Assembly: GCA_020284085.1 (NCBI GenBank)
Contig: JACEVL010000056.1
Span: 476,001-540,000, forward strand
Source of the DNA: Aporrectodea caliginosa
Taxonomy: Eukaryota; Annelida; Clitellata; Crassiclitellata; Lumbricidae
Length of the DNA: 64,000 bases
Direction of reading: 5' to 3'
Below the pieces are notes generated by a model that saw only the letters and a program-made list of their open reading frames with translations, was not told where the DNA came from and did not search any database. Shown here piece after piece: positions 22,631-35,965 of this stretch; the first letter of the stretch is position 1, and every line of letters begins with the position of its first letter. Position numbers and translations under genes: made by a program.

Positions 22631-23240
22631 AATCATTTTACAACGTTCAGAGTCTGCAAAATTATGTTGCAATCGAAACTTGAGAGAAACCATACAAATT
22701 CCAGTTGGTGACAAAATATATGGAAGTGTTGAGCCCTCAGTCTATGACGATATGCACGAACGAATAATATTCATGCATATATCAGTTTCGTATTCAAAGT
22801 GAGGACTTAGTCCATTGCATCTAGGTAGTGAGTATTCCTGTAATACTAAACATAGTAAAGGATTCTGCTTTTGTTTTGTGCTTTTTGCGGCACTTTCAGT
22901 TAAATTTACTCAGATCTGTAATTCTTATGTGTAGTTATAAGCATTTTAATTCTATCAACGTGTTTTTGTTGTTGCACTGATGGCATACTTCACATGATCT
23001 AGGCTATAATTTGATCGTATGTTCAAATTGAACAAAGCCGTACTCTCATGCTTTTACTGTTTCGTAAATGCAATCAAAGTAATTGCAACGATAATTTCAC
23101 ACATAGTCAGTGCTGATGGTAACGATGTTGTTAAAGTTGAAATGTCTTAGTTTGTTCGATCTTTATTTGTCATAGTTAAACGTAACGACTCCGAAATGTA
23201 GCATCCAAGTAGGCTACAGCTAAGGGTGGAAGATAAATTT
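22631..23240 (+). other. 3' region of zinc-finger locus D1
   Basis: This is homologous to other 3' regions. The polyadenylation signal is lost: where other loci have GCAAATAAAGTTTGTTCGAT, this copy reads CTTAGTTTGTTCGAT (about 23147), keeping only the minus-strand half CTTTATTTG. Copy D2 has the same loss. Confidence 0.5.
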
Positions 23241-23500
23241 GTCATAAATTAAACTAAAAATAGTGAACGGTCGAAATATTTTTCACCCGAATAGGCCCCA
23301 TGTAAATCAACTCTGGTATGAATATATGGTATTGGGTTTGTGTTTGTGTTTTATTTCGCTTCATTTGGATTGATCGATACTGTTTATTAAAAAACAAAAC
23401 AATTCATAAGTCAAATCATGACAATTTCACCTATTATATAATAACAAAGGTTCTACATTCGTATGCTCCGATCGATAATACAGTTAAAACACCGTGAACG

Positions 23501-23895
23501 ATGAACTTACCTAAACAGACCTATTGTACTTCAATGGAACAACCAGTAGCAACTCAGTACCTTATCCCCACATCTAAACTTAGTATAATGATGAAAGTCA
23601 TGAAACTGCCAATGCAAGTGCTAGTAGGCCTACTGATAATGAGAACGCTGATGTTTCGTCAGTTTCTCGACGTTAGGGAAGATTATGAAAGTGCTGTAAC
23701 AAGTCTAATTCAAGAAACTGAAGGTAAACAGATTGAATGACCACTGCTTCAAAATCTACAGTCCGAGGTAAAGAGCGGAGAGGACGTCGAGGTAGCTGAT
23801 AAGATCACAGCGGTAGCGTGGAGCTTGACACAAAAGCGTTTTACAGGTAAGATAGAGAATTTTAAACTGAATCTCAGCAGTTATAGGAAGCCAAA
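23501..23895 (+). pseudogene. Unrecognised exon-like remnant, copy in duplication 1
   Basis: An open frame from ATG 23501 (79 codons, ending LIQETEGKQIE) meets TGA 23738-23740 and continues in the same frame as PLLQNLQSEVKSGEDVEVAD, then KITAVAWSLTQKRFTG, up to ACAG/GTAAG at about 23844-23852, a good 5' splice-site pattern. The charged, non-repetitive composition looks like real protein, but I recognise no family. A tandem duplication of about 62 bp (about 23832-23954) repeats the donor site. An identical copy is in duplication 2. Confidence 0.3.
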
Positions 23896-24189
23896 AGCGT
23901 TTTACAGGTAAGAAAGAGAATTTTAAACTGAATCTCAGCAGTTATGGGAAGCCAAAGAGGGTGTTCAGTCATAAAAAAATATACAAATGTAAAATCCATG
24001 GCGGAAGATGGATTCGCAGTAAATTGGCGATAACATAGTGAAATGTCGCCATATTTATCACCCGAATAGTTAATCATCTGCTAGCCTTTAAACCTACTAG
24101 TTTAAAACCACTAGGTTGCCATTGTCTTAGGCCATTTAAAACTAAAATAGGTTGCCATTGGCGATTACGACGTCTAATAAATCGTTTAA

Positions 24190-24811
24190 ATCGTCCGCTC
24201 CGCCATCACATTCGTGCCTGCGACATTCGACCTTTTCTCACAAAAGAACTTTGCAAATACCATCGCCTGCGGGATTGTAAACTCTTGGCTCGACTGCAAT
24301 AGCCTTCTCTATGGGACTTCATCAAAACCTAACTTCCCTTCAACGGATTCAAAACAACCTAGCACGGGTCGTCTGCAACTCTTCATATCGTGCCAGCAGC
24401 AAACCACTCCTCAAATCCCTCCACTGGCTACCTGTTAAGGAAAGAATTGTATACAAAATCGCCATCATCACCTCACTAGTCAATAAACATCTGTGAGGCA
24501 GTTATGGTCAGGTTAAAAAAATTGATTGAATATCAGATGATCTTCCGGAAACCGAACCCTAGTCTTGCACCGCTGTCACACAACAACTGCATCAAGATCC
24601 TTCAGGCTTGGACTGGGCCGCCGGGACACCGGGAGATTCCCGGTGGGCCGGTCGCCCAGAAAATAAAATATATTATAAAAAAATATTATGATATTTTATT
24701 TCTGCTTCTTAATTCTGATGTTAAGCTTATAACTTATAAATTATGAAATATTGACAGTGCATTATTAGTTGTTATTAAGAAACTTGCACTGTCACGTGAA
24801 AAGTGCGGCTG
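24190..24811 (+). mobile_element. LINE 3' fragment carrying a truncated hAT insertion, duplication 1
   Basis: The LINE part encodes LTSLQRIQNNLARVVCNSSY, then KPLLKSLHWLPVKERIVYKI, a C-terminal signature seen in CR1/Jockey-like elements, here in a better frame than in copy 2. From about 24475 to 24530 the sequence differs from copy 2. A hAT element starts at 24603 (CAGGCTTGGACTGGG) after AGATCCTT and is cut off at 24811, the duplication breakpoint. Confidence 0.65.
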
Positions 24812-25585
24812 TTTTAAAAAATCCAAGTATGTAAAATTTGGGAAAGACCCCCCTTCAATATGAAAAAAATTTTTTTCCTGGGTTTTGTACTGGAAAAAAC
24901 CATCCAAATGGAACATCCCAAAAAACTTTTTTTCCTATCACAAAACCTAATACGTCATGCCAGAACTCATACCGTAGTGGAACCGTACGAAGTGCCAGTT
25001 ATGTGAGGTTAAAATAAGTACATAAGATCAACTAAAGCGTCACATGAGAACACATACTGGAGAGAAATCATATCTTTGCCTGGTATGTCAGAAAATATTC
25101 TCAACCAATTCCATCTAAAACGTCATGAAAAAACCCATTCTCAAGATGAAACCCTTTTCTTGTATTGATTGTAAAAAAACATTTTCGACATCTTCGAATT
25201 TACAACGACATGTTAGAATCCATACTGGAGAGAGACCATACCAATGTCAAGTATGTAAACAAAGTTATTCTGGATCTTCTCGCCAGCGAGACCATATTCG
25301 AACCCATACTGGAGAAAAACCATACCAATGCCAGATTATGTCAAAAACGATTTATTCAATCTTCTCATCTGAAACGTCATGCAGGAATTCATACTGGAGA
25401 GAAACCCCACCACTGCCAATTATGTGAGCTTAAAACTAATTGTAAAAAGTTATCTGAATGTGCACATGAGAACGCATACTGGAGAGAAACCATACCTTTG
25501 CCTGAATGTAAGAAAACCTTTTCGTGCGCTTCCAGGTCTGAGACATCATGAAAAACTCACTCCCGTGTCTGTCTCAAGTTTGTAA
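24812..25585 (+). pseudogene. C2H2 zinc-finger locus E (5' truncated and frameshifted)
   Basis: Finger DNA begins within a degraded stretch after the duplication breakpoint (CCTATCACAAAACCTAATACGTCATGCCAG near 24927, related to 41700 in locus G). A CxLCE finger is interrupted by stops near 25015. The frame 25125-25330 encodes FSCIDCKKTFSTSSNLQRH and YQCQVCKQSYSGSSRQRDH. Extra bases near 25336 (CAGATTATGTC) and 25445 shift it, and the remaining fingers end at TAA 25583-25585 (VSVSSL). No promoter module or start region remains. It is probably dead. Confidence 0.75.
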
Positions 25586-26331
25586 AATCATTTTCCAAAA
25601 TTCACAGTGTGTAAAATTATGATGTAAACCCTACTTTTTAAAGGCCTTACACATTTCAGTTATACCAGAGAACATTCTCACGCGATTATTTCAGGTATGT
25701 CATTAAAAATGTTTGTGCACTTTGCTAGAAATACGCGTTCTTAATGGAGATTGGACAAAAACCATCAGCTGTCTAAAAAAACATTTTCTCAATCTTCGAG
25801 TCTGCGAAAAACAAGTCTCAATTAGAAATTACCTGAAATATTTGACGTTGTTGGTGACAACGAGTAAAATCTTAGTGTGGACTGTGGAGCTAGTCAATCT
25901 ATGATACGTACCAACGAATTCAAGCATATCAGCTTTGTAGTCTAAGTATGTACTTTAATAGAGTAGGCAGTGTTCCTATTGGACTGTACATATTCAAAGA
26001 TGATGCCGTTGTGTTTGTGTTAATGTGACATTTTAAGTTCCATTTAGCTTGTCCTATAATTCTTATGTCTAGTTATAAGCATTTTAACTCTATCGAACCG
26101 TTTTTGTTATTGCACTGCAATCAGAACGTAATTGCACCGATAATTTCACACATCGTCAGTGTTGATGGTAACGATGCTGTTAATGTTTAAATGTTTTAGC
26201 AAATAAAGTTTGTTCGATCTTTATTTGTCATTGTTAACCAGCAACAACTCATAGAAATGTAGTATCCACGTACAGCTAAGGGTGGATGATAGATCCGCAG
26301 TAAATTGCTGTTCTTTCTATTATTGATACTT
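25586..26331 (+). other. 3' region of zinc-finger locus E
   Basis: It is closely related to the locus C 3' region. It ends at TTGATACTT, where the 1.0-kb element begins. No coding potential is seen. Confidence 0.5.
26200..26227. terminator. Polyadenylation signal within an inverted repeat (locus E)
   Basis: CAAATAAAG (26200-26208) faces CTTTATTTG (26219-26227), identical in arrangement to locus C. Confidence 0.55.
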
Positions 26332-27339
26332 GGGTGAAGAATTCTCACAACTGTCCATTTCGTCAAGTTTTTCGGTTTTGTAATCAAAGTCAATGAATGT
26401 TACTGAAACTGTGTATGATGAAAGTGATTGAATTGGTCATGTAGGAAATGTGTTTGTTTACGCTAAATTTCTTTTATATTCCAAAAAGTAACTTAGATAA
26501 AAGTTGCCAAGTAGGCTAGCACTATTGGCTTAACTGTCGTTACTCTAATCATTAGAGTAACGTTACTGTAATGACTCGATTATGACCGTTACTCTAATGA
26601 CGAAAACACCTTAAATTCGTAGTTTTCAGTATGATCGCCAGGGGGTGTCAACGCTGATGCTAGTTCTTAACACAAGAGCCTTCATTCGATAACAAAAAAC
26701 CCTAAACCCGTTAAAAAAGGCACACATCCTTTCTCCAGCAATCCGTTATCTAATGACACATAACGGATAAACGGAATAGTTAGACATAATTAGAAACACT
26801 TCAATTTATTTGCAGGAGATATTTTACGGAAACGCAACCAATGCTGACAGCTATTAATAGTACTCGTTCTATGGACTCATAGACATTGCCTTCAATCGCT
26901 TTCATTTAAAAAAAATCTTGGTTAATAGTGTGGCGTTACTCTAATGACAAAAAGTGGAGACATCGAAACTTCTCCTTATCTGACAGCACTCGGAAGTGAC
27001 ATGGAAGATTAAATTGTGCTATTCTGTACGCCAGTGCATGAAAAAGCAATATCAGATACCAGTTTGTCTAGAGAACTAATTTCAAATGTGAAAAAATTCT
27101 CGCAACTGCATGTTGCTGTGCTGAAAGACACGCCGATTTCGGGGTACCCTATAGCCTTTTTGTTTGATTATATCTCCCAGTAATCATATTCACAATAACT
27201 CTGCATTTATATGACCGAAAATAAAATTGATTAAGCTGCCAAGAAAATCCGAAATAATGCATTAATATAACTAATTTTACACTATAAAATGTGAAAAACA
27301 GCGGAGACATGCATTCGGACAGTATTGAAATTTTCACCC
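26332..27339. mobile_element. 1.0-kb non-autonomous element with 4-bp target duplication ACTT
   Basis: The element starts GGGTGAAGAATTCTCAC and ends GAAATTTTCACCC, imperfect inverted ends. The flanks are ACTT at 26328-26331 and 27340-27343. The homologous site in copy 1 (18695-18710) is empty and reads GATACTTGGTC without interruption. Inside is a 25-bp palindrome (26538-26562) and three or four copies of CGTTACTCTAATGA. No transposase ORF is present; the longest frame is 62 codons on the minus strand (27337-27149). A truncated inverted relative ends the window (62911-63898). Confidence 0.7.
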
Positions 27340-28170
27340 ACTTGGTCTTTATTTTCTTAGGCCTACTTTTGAGTTGGCTGACATTGATACTTCACCCTTA
27401 CTAAATCCAAGTGCTTTTACAATGGAACTTCTCCACTGGGTTTATTATTTTACAGATATTCTCAGTTATACATTAAACTTTAGAATTTGAAAGATTTACA
27501 ATACAAACTGATTTTCAAAAGATATAATTGGTCACATATTAATTGTAGGCCTACACAGTTTGATTAATCGGAAGATGTCAATTATTTACTTTCCTATAAC
27601 AGATTACCCATGAAACCAGAAATGTCTAACTAGTGATCTGTCTAAACATCGAGATCATCATCATTTAGGCTATATCTGTAACCATTAGAAAAGAAAACGA
27701 ACAATGAAACAGTACTAGGCCTATAAGGCAACGGTTTGACATAATTATACTACTGGCCTACATGTATCGAGATTTCGCAAGAGTCCTTTTCATCGAGATC
27801 TACTCCTTTGTAAGACAATAATCCCTATCTGGCCTTCATTCCGGTCTCCGGTAATTTTCGCATACGATATCGGACACCAGCATTACTATGTTGAGGACCA
27901 ATCTGACCAATTAATCAACGTTCAAGAAATGTGCTATAAAATGTATAATAATCGAGCGGTGGATCCTTGCCGAGATCTCTGGGCTTGACTTCCGAGATAT
28001 GTATCAATATGGCGAGATCGGTAACTTTCCAATGCGCTTTTTTATAGAATAAAAAAAATATAAGAAATCGAAACATCGTTTTAAGAAGTCGGATATAGGA
28101 GCGCTTGACTACTTTCGCTGCGAGGTATCATTGATAACATTTGATGGCATTTGGAGTAACTTAGTGAATC

Positions 28171-28729
28171 CAGTGATGGTGAAAATTAAACTAAACAGTT
28201 GCCAACTTTTGGTTAAACTAAAAATATTTAGTTAAGGCAGAAGTTTAACTAAGATATTGTTTAGTTTAAACGAAACTTTTACTAATATCTTTTAGTAATT
28301 AACTAAAAAGTTTAACTAACAAAATAAGCAACTTCGCAACTATCGGCAACTATCATTGTCATGAGTAACTGGTTCTATTAGGCTACTCAAGTCAAGTGAA
28401 CTGCATTGCACGATGCATCATCGTTTCCAACTTTCTTCATGATTTTCTGGTACTGTACTAGGACAATTAGTCTAGTAGGCTACACATTACATAGTTTGAC
28501 AGTGAAATTGTCATTGACGCTCTGCATTATGCTACTGCAGTTCACTTAACCTCTTGTCATTGTGAAAATGATTGTGAAAAAGTTAGTCAAACAGTTGGGA
28601 AAAGTTTAACTAAATATTTTTAGTTTAGTTAACTTAATTACGAAATCACTTGCCAAAATTTCAGTCAAATTTTTTATTTGAAAAATAGATATAGTTTAAC
28701 TAAATAAAATTATTTAGTGCCCATTACTG
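28171..28729. mobile_element. hAT MITE (GTTTAACTAAA-rich), copy in duplication 2
   Basis: Same element and site as 19539-20104. The flanks are AGTGAATC (28163-28170) and AGTAAATC (28730-28737). Confidence 0.8.
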
Positions 28730-29340
28730 AGTAAATCTCGAATCTTACCGTATCTCTGCCGTTCAAAGTGGTGATGTCTAATTCCCTTTCTTTCCCTCTA
28801 CATTTCCTATGACTGTGTACGACTTTAGTATAATTTATTCGCCACTTAAAAGTCACTCGCAGATAACAAAGTCCTAGTTTACATTCTGTTTTACAACTGT
28901 TAATCTGTTGACGATCCTGAGACCGCCACAATAGAGCTAAAACAGTCCACAGTGAATCATTGACATGAGGTTCTCGGGGTTCTCGCACTGAAACTAACTT
29001 CAAACCAAATAACGATGATCAATAGTCCGCACCTGCCTAATCAATCCCCTCTAGCAATGCCTTTAATACGAGATGGAAGTCTTAGCTTTTTGAGGATTAA
29101 GGATGTGGCCTTATTCTGTGGGCTTGTGAGTTTTTGGATACCGTCAATATCTGTTGGAAACTTTTAATTTCTCCTCCACTTAGCTTCTTGCGGTTTAATT
29201 TCGCATCAGCCATGCAGGCAGATAAACATAATGGGAAGCATTGAATCATGCTGCAATATATTAACGCGTTTTAATTCAGGTAATGACCAGCAAATAGCAT
29301 ACCAACCAATTAAACATAATGTTCAAGATAGTGGAATACG

Positions 29341-29479
29341 CAAGGTGAGAATTGCTGGGGTTTGGGAGTTCAACCCCCTAGTCTTTCTTAGTACCCCATT
29401 GTTAAGTCTTCATTGCTCACACCAACTTCACATGGATCAAATTCTGACCCACAGTCTTTTCCCTGCAATTCTCATACTG
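29341..29479. mobile_element. 139-bp hAT MITE, copy in duplication 2
   Basis: Same element and site as 20698-20836. The flanks are GGAATACG at 29333-29340 and 29480-29487. Confidence 0.8.
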
Positions 29480-29684
29480 GGAATACGGACTGTAAATTCA
29501 TGTTCACTGTGTTTGTTGCAATTGTAGGCCTATTTGCATATAGATATTGTGTCTTAGGCGATCAACTCTGTGAAAAAATCAGACTCTTCATAATAATTAA
29601 TTATTCCTATGTCACAAAGCTTTTCTTCCATGAATTCATTAGGATATTCCATAAGAAATGCAGTTCATGAAAATTATATATAAA

Positions 29685-31268
<1,584 letters not shown>

Positions 31269-31880
31269 AATCATTTTACAACGTTCAGAGTCTGCAAAAT
31301 TATGTTGCAATCGAAACTTGAGAGAAACCATACAAATTCCAGTTGGTGACAAAATATATGGAAGTGTTGAGCCCTCAGTCTATGACGATATGCACGAACG
31401 AATAATATTCATGCATATATCAGTTTCGTATTCAAAGTGAGGACTTAGTCCATTGCATCTAGGTAGTGAGTATTCCTGTAATACTAAACATAGTAAAGGA
31501 TTCTGCTTTTGTTTTGTGCTTTTTGCGGCACTTTCAGTTAAATTTACTCAGATCTGTAATTCTTATGTGTAGTTATAAGCATTTTAATTCTATCAACGTG
31601 TTTTTGTTGTTGCACTGATGGCATACTTCACATGATCTAGGCTATAATTTGATCGTATGTTCAAATTGAACAAAGCCGTACTCTCATGCTTTTACTGTTT
31701 CGTAAATGCAATCAAAGTAATTGCAACGATAATTTCACACATAGTCAGTGCTGATGGTAACGATGTTGTTAAAGTTGAAATGTCTTAGTTTGTTCGATCT
31801 TTATTTGTCATAGTTAAACGTAACGACTCCGAAATGTAGCATCCAAGTAGGCTACAGCTAAGGGTGGAAGATAAATTTGT
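31269..31880 (+). other. 3' region of zinc-finger locus D2
   Basis: Identical in structure to 22631-23240, with the same loss of the plus-strand AATAAA and the same AGGCT insertion in the CCAAGT/ACAGC segment near 31847. Confidence 0.5.
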
Positions 31881-32138
31881 CATAAATTAAACTAAAAATA
31901 GTGAACGGTCGAAATATTTTTCACCCGAATAGGCCCCATGTAAATCAACTCTGGTATGAATATATGGTATTGGGTTTGTGTTTGTGTTTTATTTCGCTTC
32001 ATTTGGATTGATCGATACTGTTTATTAAAAAACAAAACAATTCATAAGTCAAATCATGACAATTTCACCTATTATATAATAACAAAGGTTCTACATTCGT
32101 ATGCTCCGATCGATAATACAGTTAAAACACCGTGAACG

Positions 32139-32533
32139 ATGAACTTACCTAAACAGACCTATTGTACTTCAATGGAACAACCAGTAGCAACTCAGTACCT
32201 TATCCCCACATCTAAACTTAGTATAATGATGAAAGTCATGAAACTGCCAATGCAAGTGCTAGTAGGCCTACTGATAATGAGAACGCTGATGTTTCGTCAG
32301 TTTCTCGACGTTAGGGAAGATTATGAAAGTGCTGTAACAAGTCTAATTCAAGAAACTGAAGGTAAACAGATTGAATGACCACTGCTTCAAAATCTACAGT
32401 CCGAGGTAAAGAGCGGAGAGGACGTCGAGGTAGCTGATAAGATCACAGCGGTAGCGTGGAGCTTGACACAAAAGCGTTTTACAGGTAAGATAGAGAATTT
32501 TAAACTGAATCTCAGCAGTTATAGGAAGCCAAA
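32139..32533 (+). pseudogene. Unrecognised exon-like remnant, copy in duplication 2
   Basis: Same sequence as 23501-23895, including the TGA, the ACAG/GTAAG junction and the tandem duplication downstream. It gives no independent evidence of function because the two copies are a recent duplication. Confidence 0.3.
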
Positions 32534-32814
32534 AGCGTTTTACAGGTAAGAAAGAGAATTTTAAACTGAATCTCAGCAGTTATGGGAAGCCAAAGAGGGT
32601 GTTCAGTCATAAAAAAATATACAAATGTAAAATCCATGGCGGAAGATGGATTCGCAGTAAATTGGCGATAACATAGTGAAATGTCGCCATATTTATCACC
32701 CGAATAGTTAATCATCTGCTAGCCTTTAAACCTACTAGTTTAAAACCACTAGGTTGCCATTGTCTTAGGCCATTTAAAACTAAAATAGGTTGCCATTGGC
32801 GATTACGACGTCTA

Positions 32815-34730
32815 ATAAATCGTTTAAATCGTCCGCTCCGCCAATTTCCACATTCGTGCTCTGCGACACATTCGACCTTTTCTCACAAAAGAACTTGCAA
32901 ATACCATCGCCTGCGGGATTGTAAACTCTTGGCTCGACTTTTGCAATAGCCTTCTCTATGGGACTTCATCAAAAACCTAACTTCCCTTCAACGGATTCAA
33001 AACAACCTAGCACGGGTCGTCTGCAACTCTTCATATCGTGCCAGCAGCAAACCACTCCTCAAATCCCTCCACTGGCTACCTGTTAAGGAAAGAGAATTGT
33101 ATACAAAATCGCCATCATCACCTACAACTGCGTAACAACGAAAACTCCCTCATACCTCTCCGACCTCCTTCAAATTCACATGCCCTCAAGGAACATGCGA
33201 TCTTCCGGAAACCGAACCCTAGTCTTGCACCGCTGTCACACAACAACTGCATCAAGATCCTTCAGGCTTGGACTGGGCCGCCGGGACACCGGGAGATTCC
33301 CGGTGGGCCGGTCGCCCAGAAAATAAAATATATTATAAAAAAATATTATGATATTTTATTTCTGCTTCTTAATTCTGATGTTAAGCTTATAACTTATAAA
33401 TTATGAAATATTGACAGTGCATTATTAGTTGTTATTAAGAAACTTGCACTGTCACGTGAAAAGTGCGGCTGCGTGCCAGTAATATTCACTTTGACTTAAG
33501 CTACCGTTGATTAGGCCTATAGTGCACGAGCCAGAGAAGAATTAGATCAAAAATTAAATTGCCAGGAGACTCTGCTAAAGACAAGCCAATTGAAAATGCG
33601 AAAGATAATTTTCGAATAAGTTATCAATGGTAATGGATCATGTTATTACAAATAGTAGGCCTAGTTTGAAACAGAGATTCTCTTAGCGCGGTAGCTTTAT
33701 GCTGATTTGTCTTGTTTAGATTAAAACAATTTTGGAGAAATTTCGATAAGGATTCCAAGTGTTGGACCACAGCACCTGAGCGAGTTGTTCGAAAATTTGA
33801 AGGCAGTGCAACAAAAGAGCGGAAAATCGTAAAGTTTCGAAACTACTCTTGAAGAAGACTAGGCCTATAATCTGTCATTTGACACTAAAGTAAGAGACAC
33901 AGAAAGTGAAACAGTCCCAATAGCAGAAAACAGCAACAGAAATAAATGCAAATCTTGCAGAAAGTGTTTTTTGCTGTTAACACGTTCTCCTTATGTTCAG
34001 TTTGCACACTGGCTTAGGCCTGTTCAAATTTGTTTTTGGCTTACACAATCCTGTCCACAGTGTCCTCATCACGAGTTGCCTTTGAGAGGTCATTTCGAAA
34101 TTGAAATACATTTAGAACAGATTACGATATTTGCTAAGTCAGTCAAGCTTAGAGTCTTTCATGCTGAAGGCTTGTGAAAAGGACCTCGTTTATTTTTGGC
34201 ACCAATTAGTGATACGATGAAAACTGCTATAATACTAGTACAAGTTTTTGTGAATTTATCATGATGTTAAGTTTTTGAAATAAACTAAACTGTGCACTGT
34301 TCATTTAAACATGTTTATGTCATTTGGCTCATTAAAAGCTAAAAATGTCCTTCATTTTATGTTAAGTGTTACAAAAAGCATTGGCAGATGGGGCATTGGG
34401 GCACCAATCAAACCCACTTATCGGATAATCCTGAAAAGTGTCGCGCCTTCGGCGCTCGATAATGTGGACCACCCATTACCAAATTTCCCGGGCTGCTCTT
34501 GTAAGCCAGTCCGACCCTGAGATCCTTCATCTCAGCAGCCCCTCGAATATGGAACAATCTTCCTACGGACATTAGAAATTCGACAGCCGTCGCTGTTTTC
34601 AAGAAACATCTAAAAACTGAACTTTTCACACAGGCCCATCTTGAGTGACTTATCCCTGCTCCTCAAAGTGCTTCTGAATCGTTGCTTCGAGTTATCGACT
34701 GCTTACGAACTACGGCACTCAAATCTCTAT
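32815..34730 (+). mobile_element. LINE 3' fragment, host of a nested hAT element
   Basis: Before the insertion the LINE encodes LTSLQRIQNNLARVVCNSSY, KPLLKSLHWLPVKERE and, one frameshift later, TKTPSYLSDLLQIHMPSRNM, then RSSGNRTLVLHRC ending SRSF. After it (from 34520) the frame resumes as ISAAPRIWNNLPTDIRNST, then FKKHLKTELFTQAHLE and TGA 34646-34648. This is the C-terminus and 3' UTR of a CR1/Jockey-like non-LTR retrotransposon. A short 3' UTR runs into an (ATT)n tail. A two-base insertion (AGAGAATTG near 33090) breaks the frame. Confidence 0.75.
33263..34519 (+). mobile_element. hAT transposon nested in LINE, 8-bp target duplication AGATCCTT
   Basis: The left end is CAGGCTTGGACTGGGCCGCC, the right end CCAGTCCGACCCTG. 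The flanks are AGATCCTT at 33255-33262 and 34520-34527; removing the element restores the LINE reading frame. It belongs to the same family as 1412-2540. A decayed trace of the transposase C-terminus lies at 34070-34170 (GCCTTTGAGAGGTCATTTCG corresponding to the ACERSF motif) with stops. It is inactive. Confidence 0.85.
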
Positions 34731-34731
34731 A

Positions 34732-34818
<87 letters not shown>

Positions 34819-34828
34819 ATTATTATTA
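34730..34828. repeat. (ATT)n microsatellite, LINE 3' tail
   Basis: About 33 nearly perfect ATT units directly follow the LINE 3' UTR. The neighbouring 34829-34980 again shows a LINE-like open trace on the minus strand but nothing firm. Confidence 0.9.
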
Positions 34829-35228
34829 TAGGCGATTTAGGACGTCTTAGGCCATTAAATGTCGAATACACGACCCTAAGAAAGATGTTGAAGGACGCGA
34901 CAATCGTTGAGCACAAAAAGAGAGACTTTATCAGACAATTAGATCGTGTCCTCAATGAATCGTCTTCAACGTAGGCACGAGTAGTTGATTTTACAAAAAT
35001 AAATAATTACATGACTTGACGTTAATAAGCTCGACACTTGGTTCTCGTCTTACTTTCAAGTCTTAATATCCCATATCTTTTTAAAAATTGCAACAAATGT
35101 CTGAAAATCTGTCAAAGTCATGCTGTGTTTAAAATAGGCCTACTCGCAAAATTACGTTAATATGAAATCGATACGGTAGTTTATTGCAGTGTAAACTTTT
35201 GATTTCCAAATGCAATACTGTATCAAGA

Positions 35229-35965
35229 GTGAATTTGACACGTCTTATAATACGATATAAACTCCTTGGTTACGTAAAAAGCACAGAGTGATGACGTCAC
35301 CAGTGCGACCACTGCTTGGAAGTTTCCCAAGATCTTGGGATTTTGGGGGTCTGACTTGGTATTTGGGGATTTTGCCTAGGAATTTTGGGATTTTTCTAAG
35401 GTCTACTGTAACAGACTAGTGTTTACCATAGTCTGCAACAGTGGCAGCAAATCAGATTAGAAAAACTCACTCAGTCTGAAAGACGTTTATTATTATTGTG
35501 ACCTGTAAACATTGTTAATTCAATGTTATGCTCCGGTTTTTTCTTTGCGACTTCTTAACTAGGCATTTTTGTGAATAATTATGATTGTTAAAAGTTAAAA
35601 CGCATTTCATATTTCATCACAACTTTTTCCTATTCGGAACCTTGGGATTTTTTGTTACACTTTTGGCCAATCTTGGGATTTTCCTGGCAAGAGCTTGGGA
35701 TTTCAGCAAATGGAGAGTGGTCGCACTGGACGTCACTATTTTCAACGACTTTACTTAGACTAGTCTACTTGGTAAGGTTTCAAATCTACTGTTTAATAAT
35801 TATTTAGTAGTAATCGTCGGTAATTAATAATTTTTCTCAATTTTCAATTGTTTTTCCTTTTCAGTAGAACGTTCAATTACAAAAGTGATCAGTTTAGAGT
35901 CTCACAATTAGCGGACCGCAATTAATATTGTGGGTTTTGCATATCCGTCGTTCGTTTACTTTAGA
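35229..35965 (+). promoter_or_regulatory. Upstream module of zinc-finger locus F, split by a hAT MITE
   Basis: The left part (35229-35300) has GAATTTGACACGTC, TACGATATAAACTCC and TGACGTCA at 35292-35299. The right part (35729-35965) continues with CGTCACTATT, GACTTTACTTAGAC, the ATCGTCGGTAATTAATAA block, TTTTCAGTAGAAC and TTGCATATCCGTCGTTCG. The insertion duplicates GACGTCAC, so CRE half or whole sites now flank it. It belongs to the only locus with an intact coding exon. Promoter activity is inferred. Confidence 0.5.
35301..35728. mobile_element. 428-bp hAT MITE inserted in the CRE of the locus F module
   Basis: Inverted ends CAGTGCGACCACT and AGTGGTCGCACTG are flanked by GACGTCAC at 35293-35300 and 35729-35736, a perfect 8-bp target duplication. 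Modules at 16.1 kb and 47.2 kb supply the empty site. Inside, TTGGGATTTT is repeated (35340, 35385, 35643, 35678). It has no coding capacity. Confidence 0.88.
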
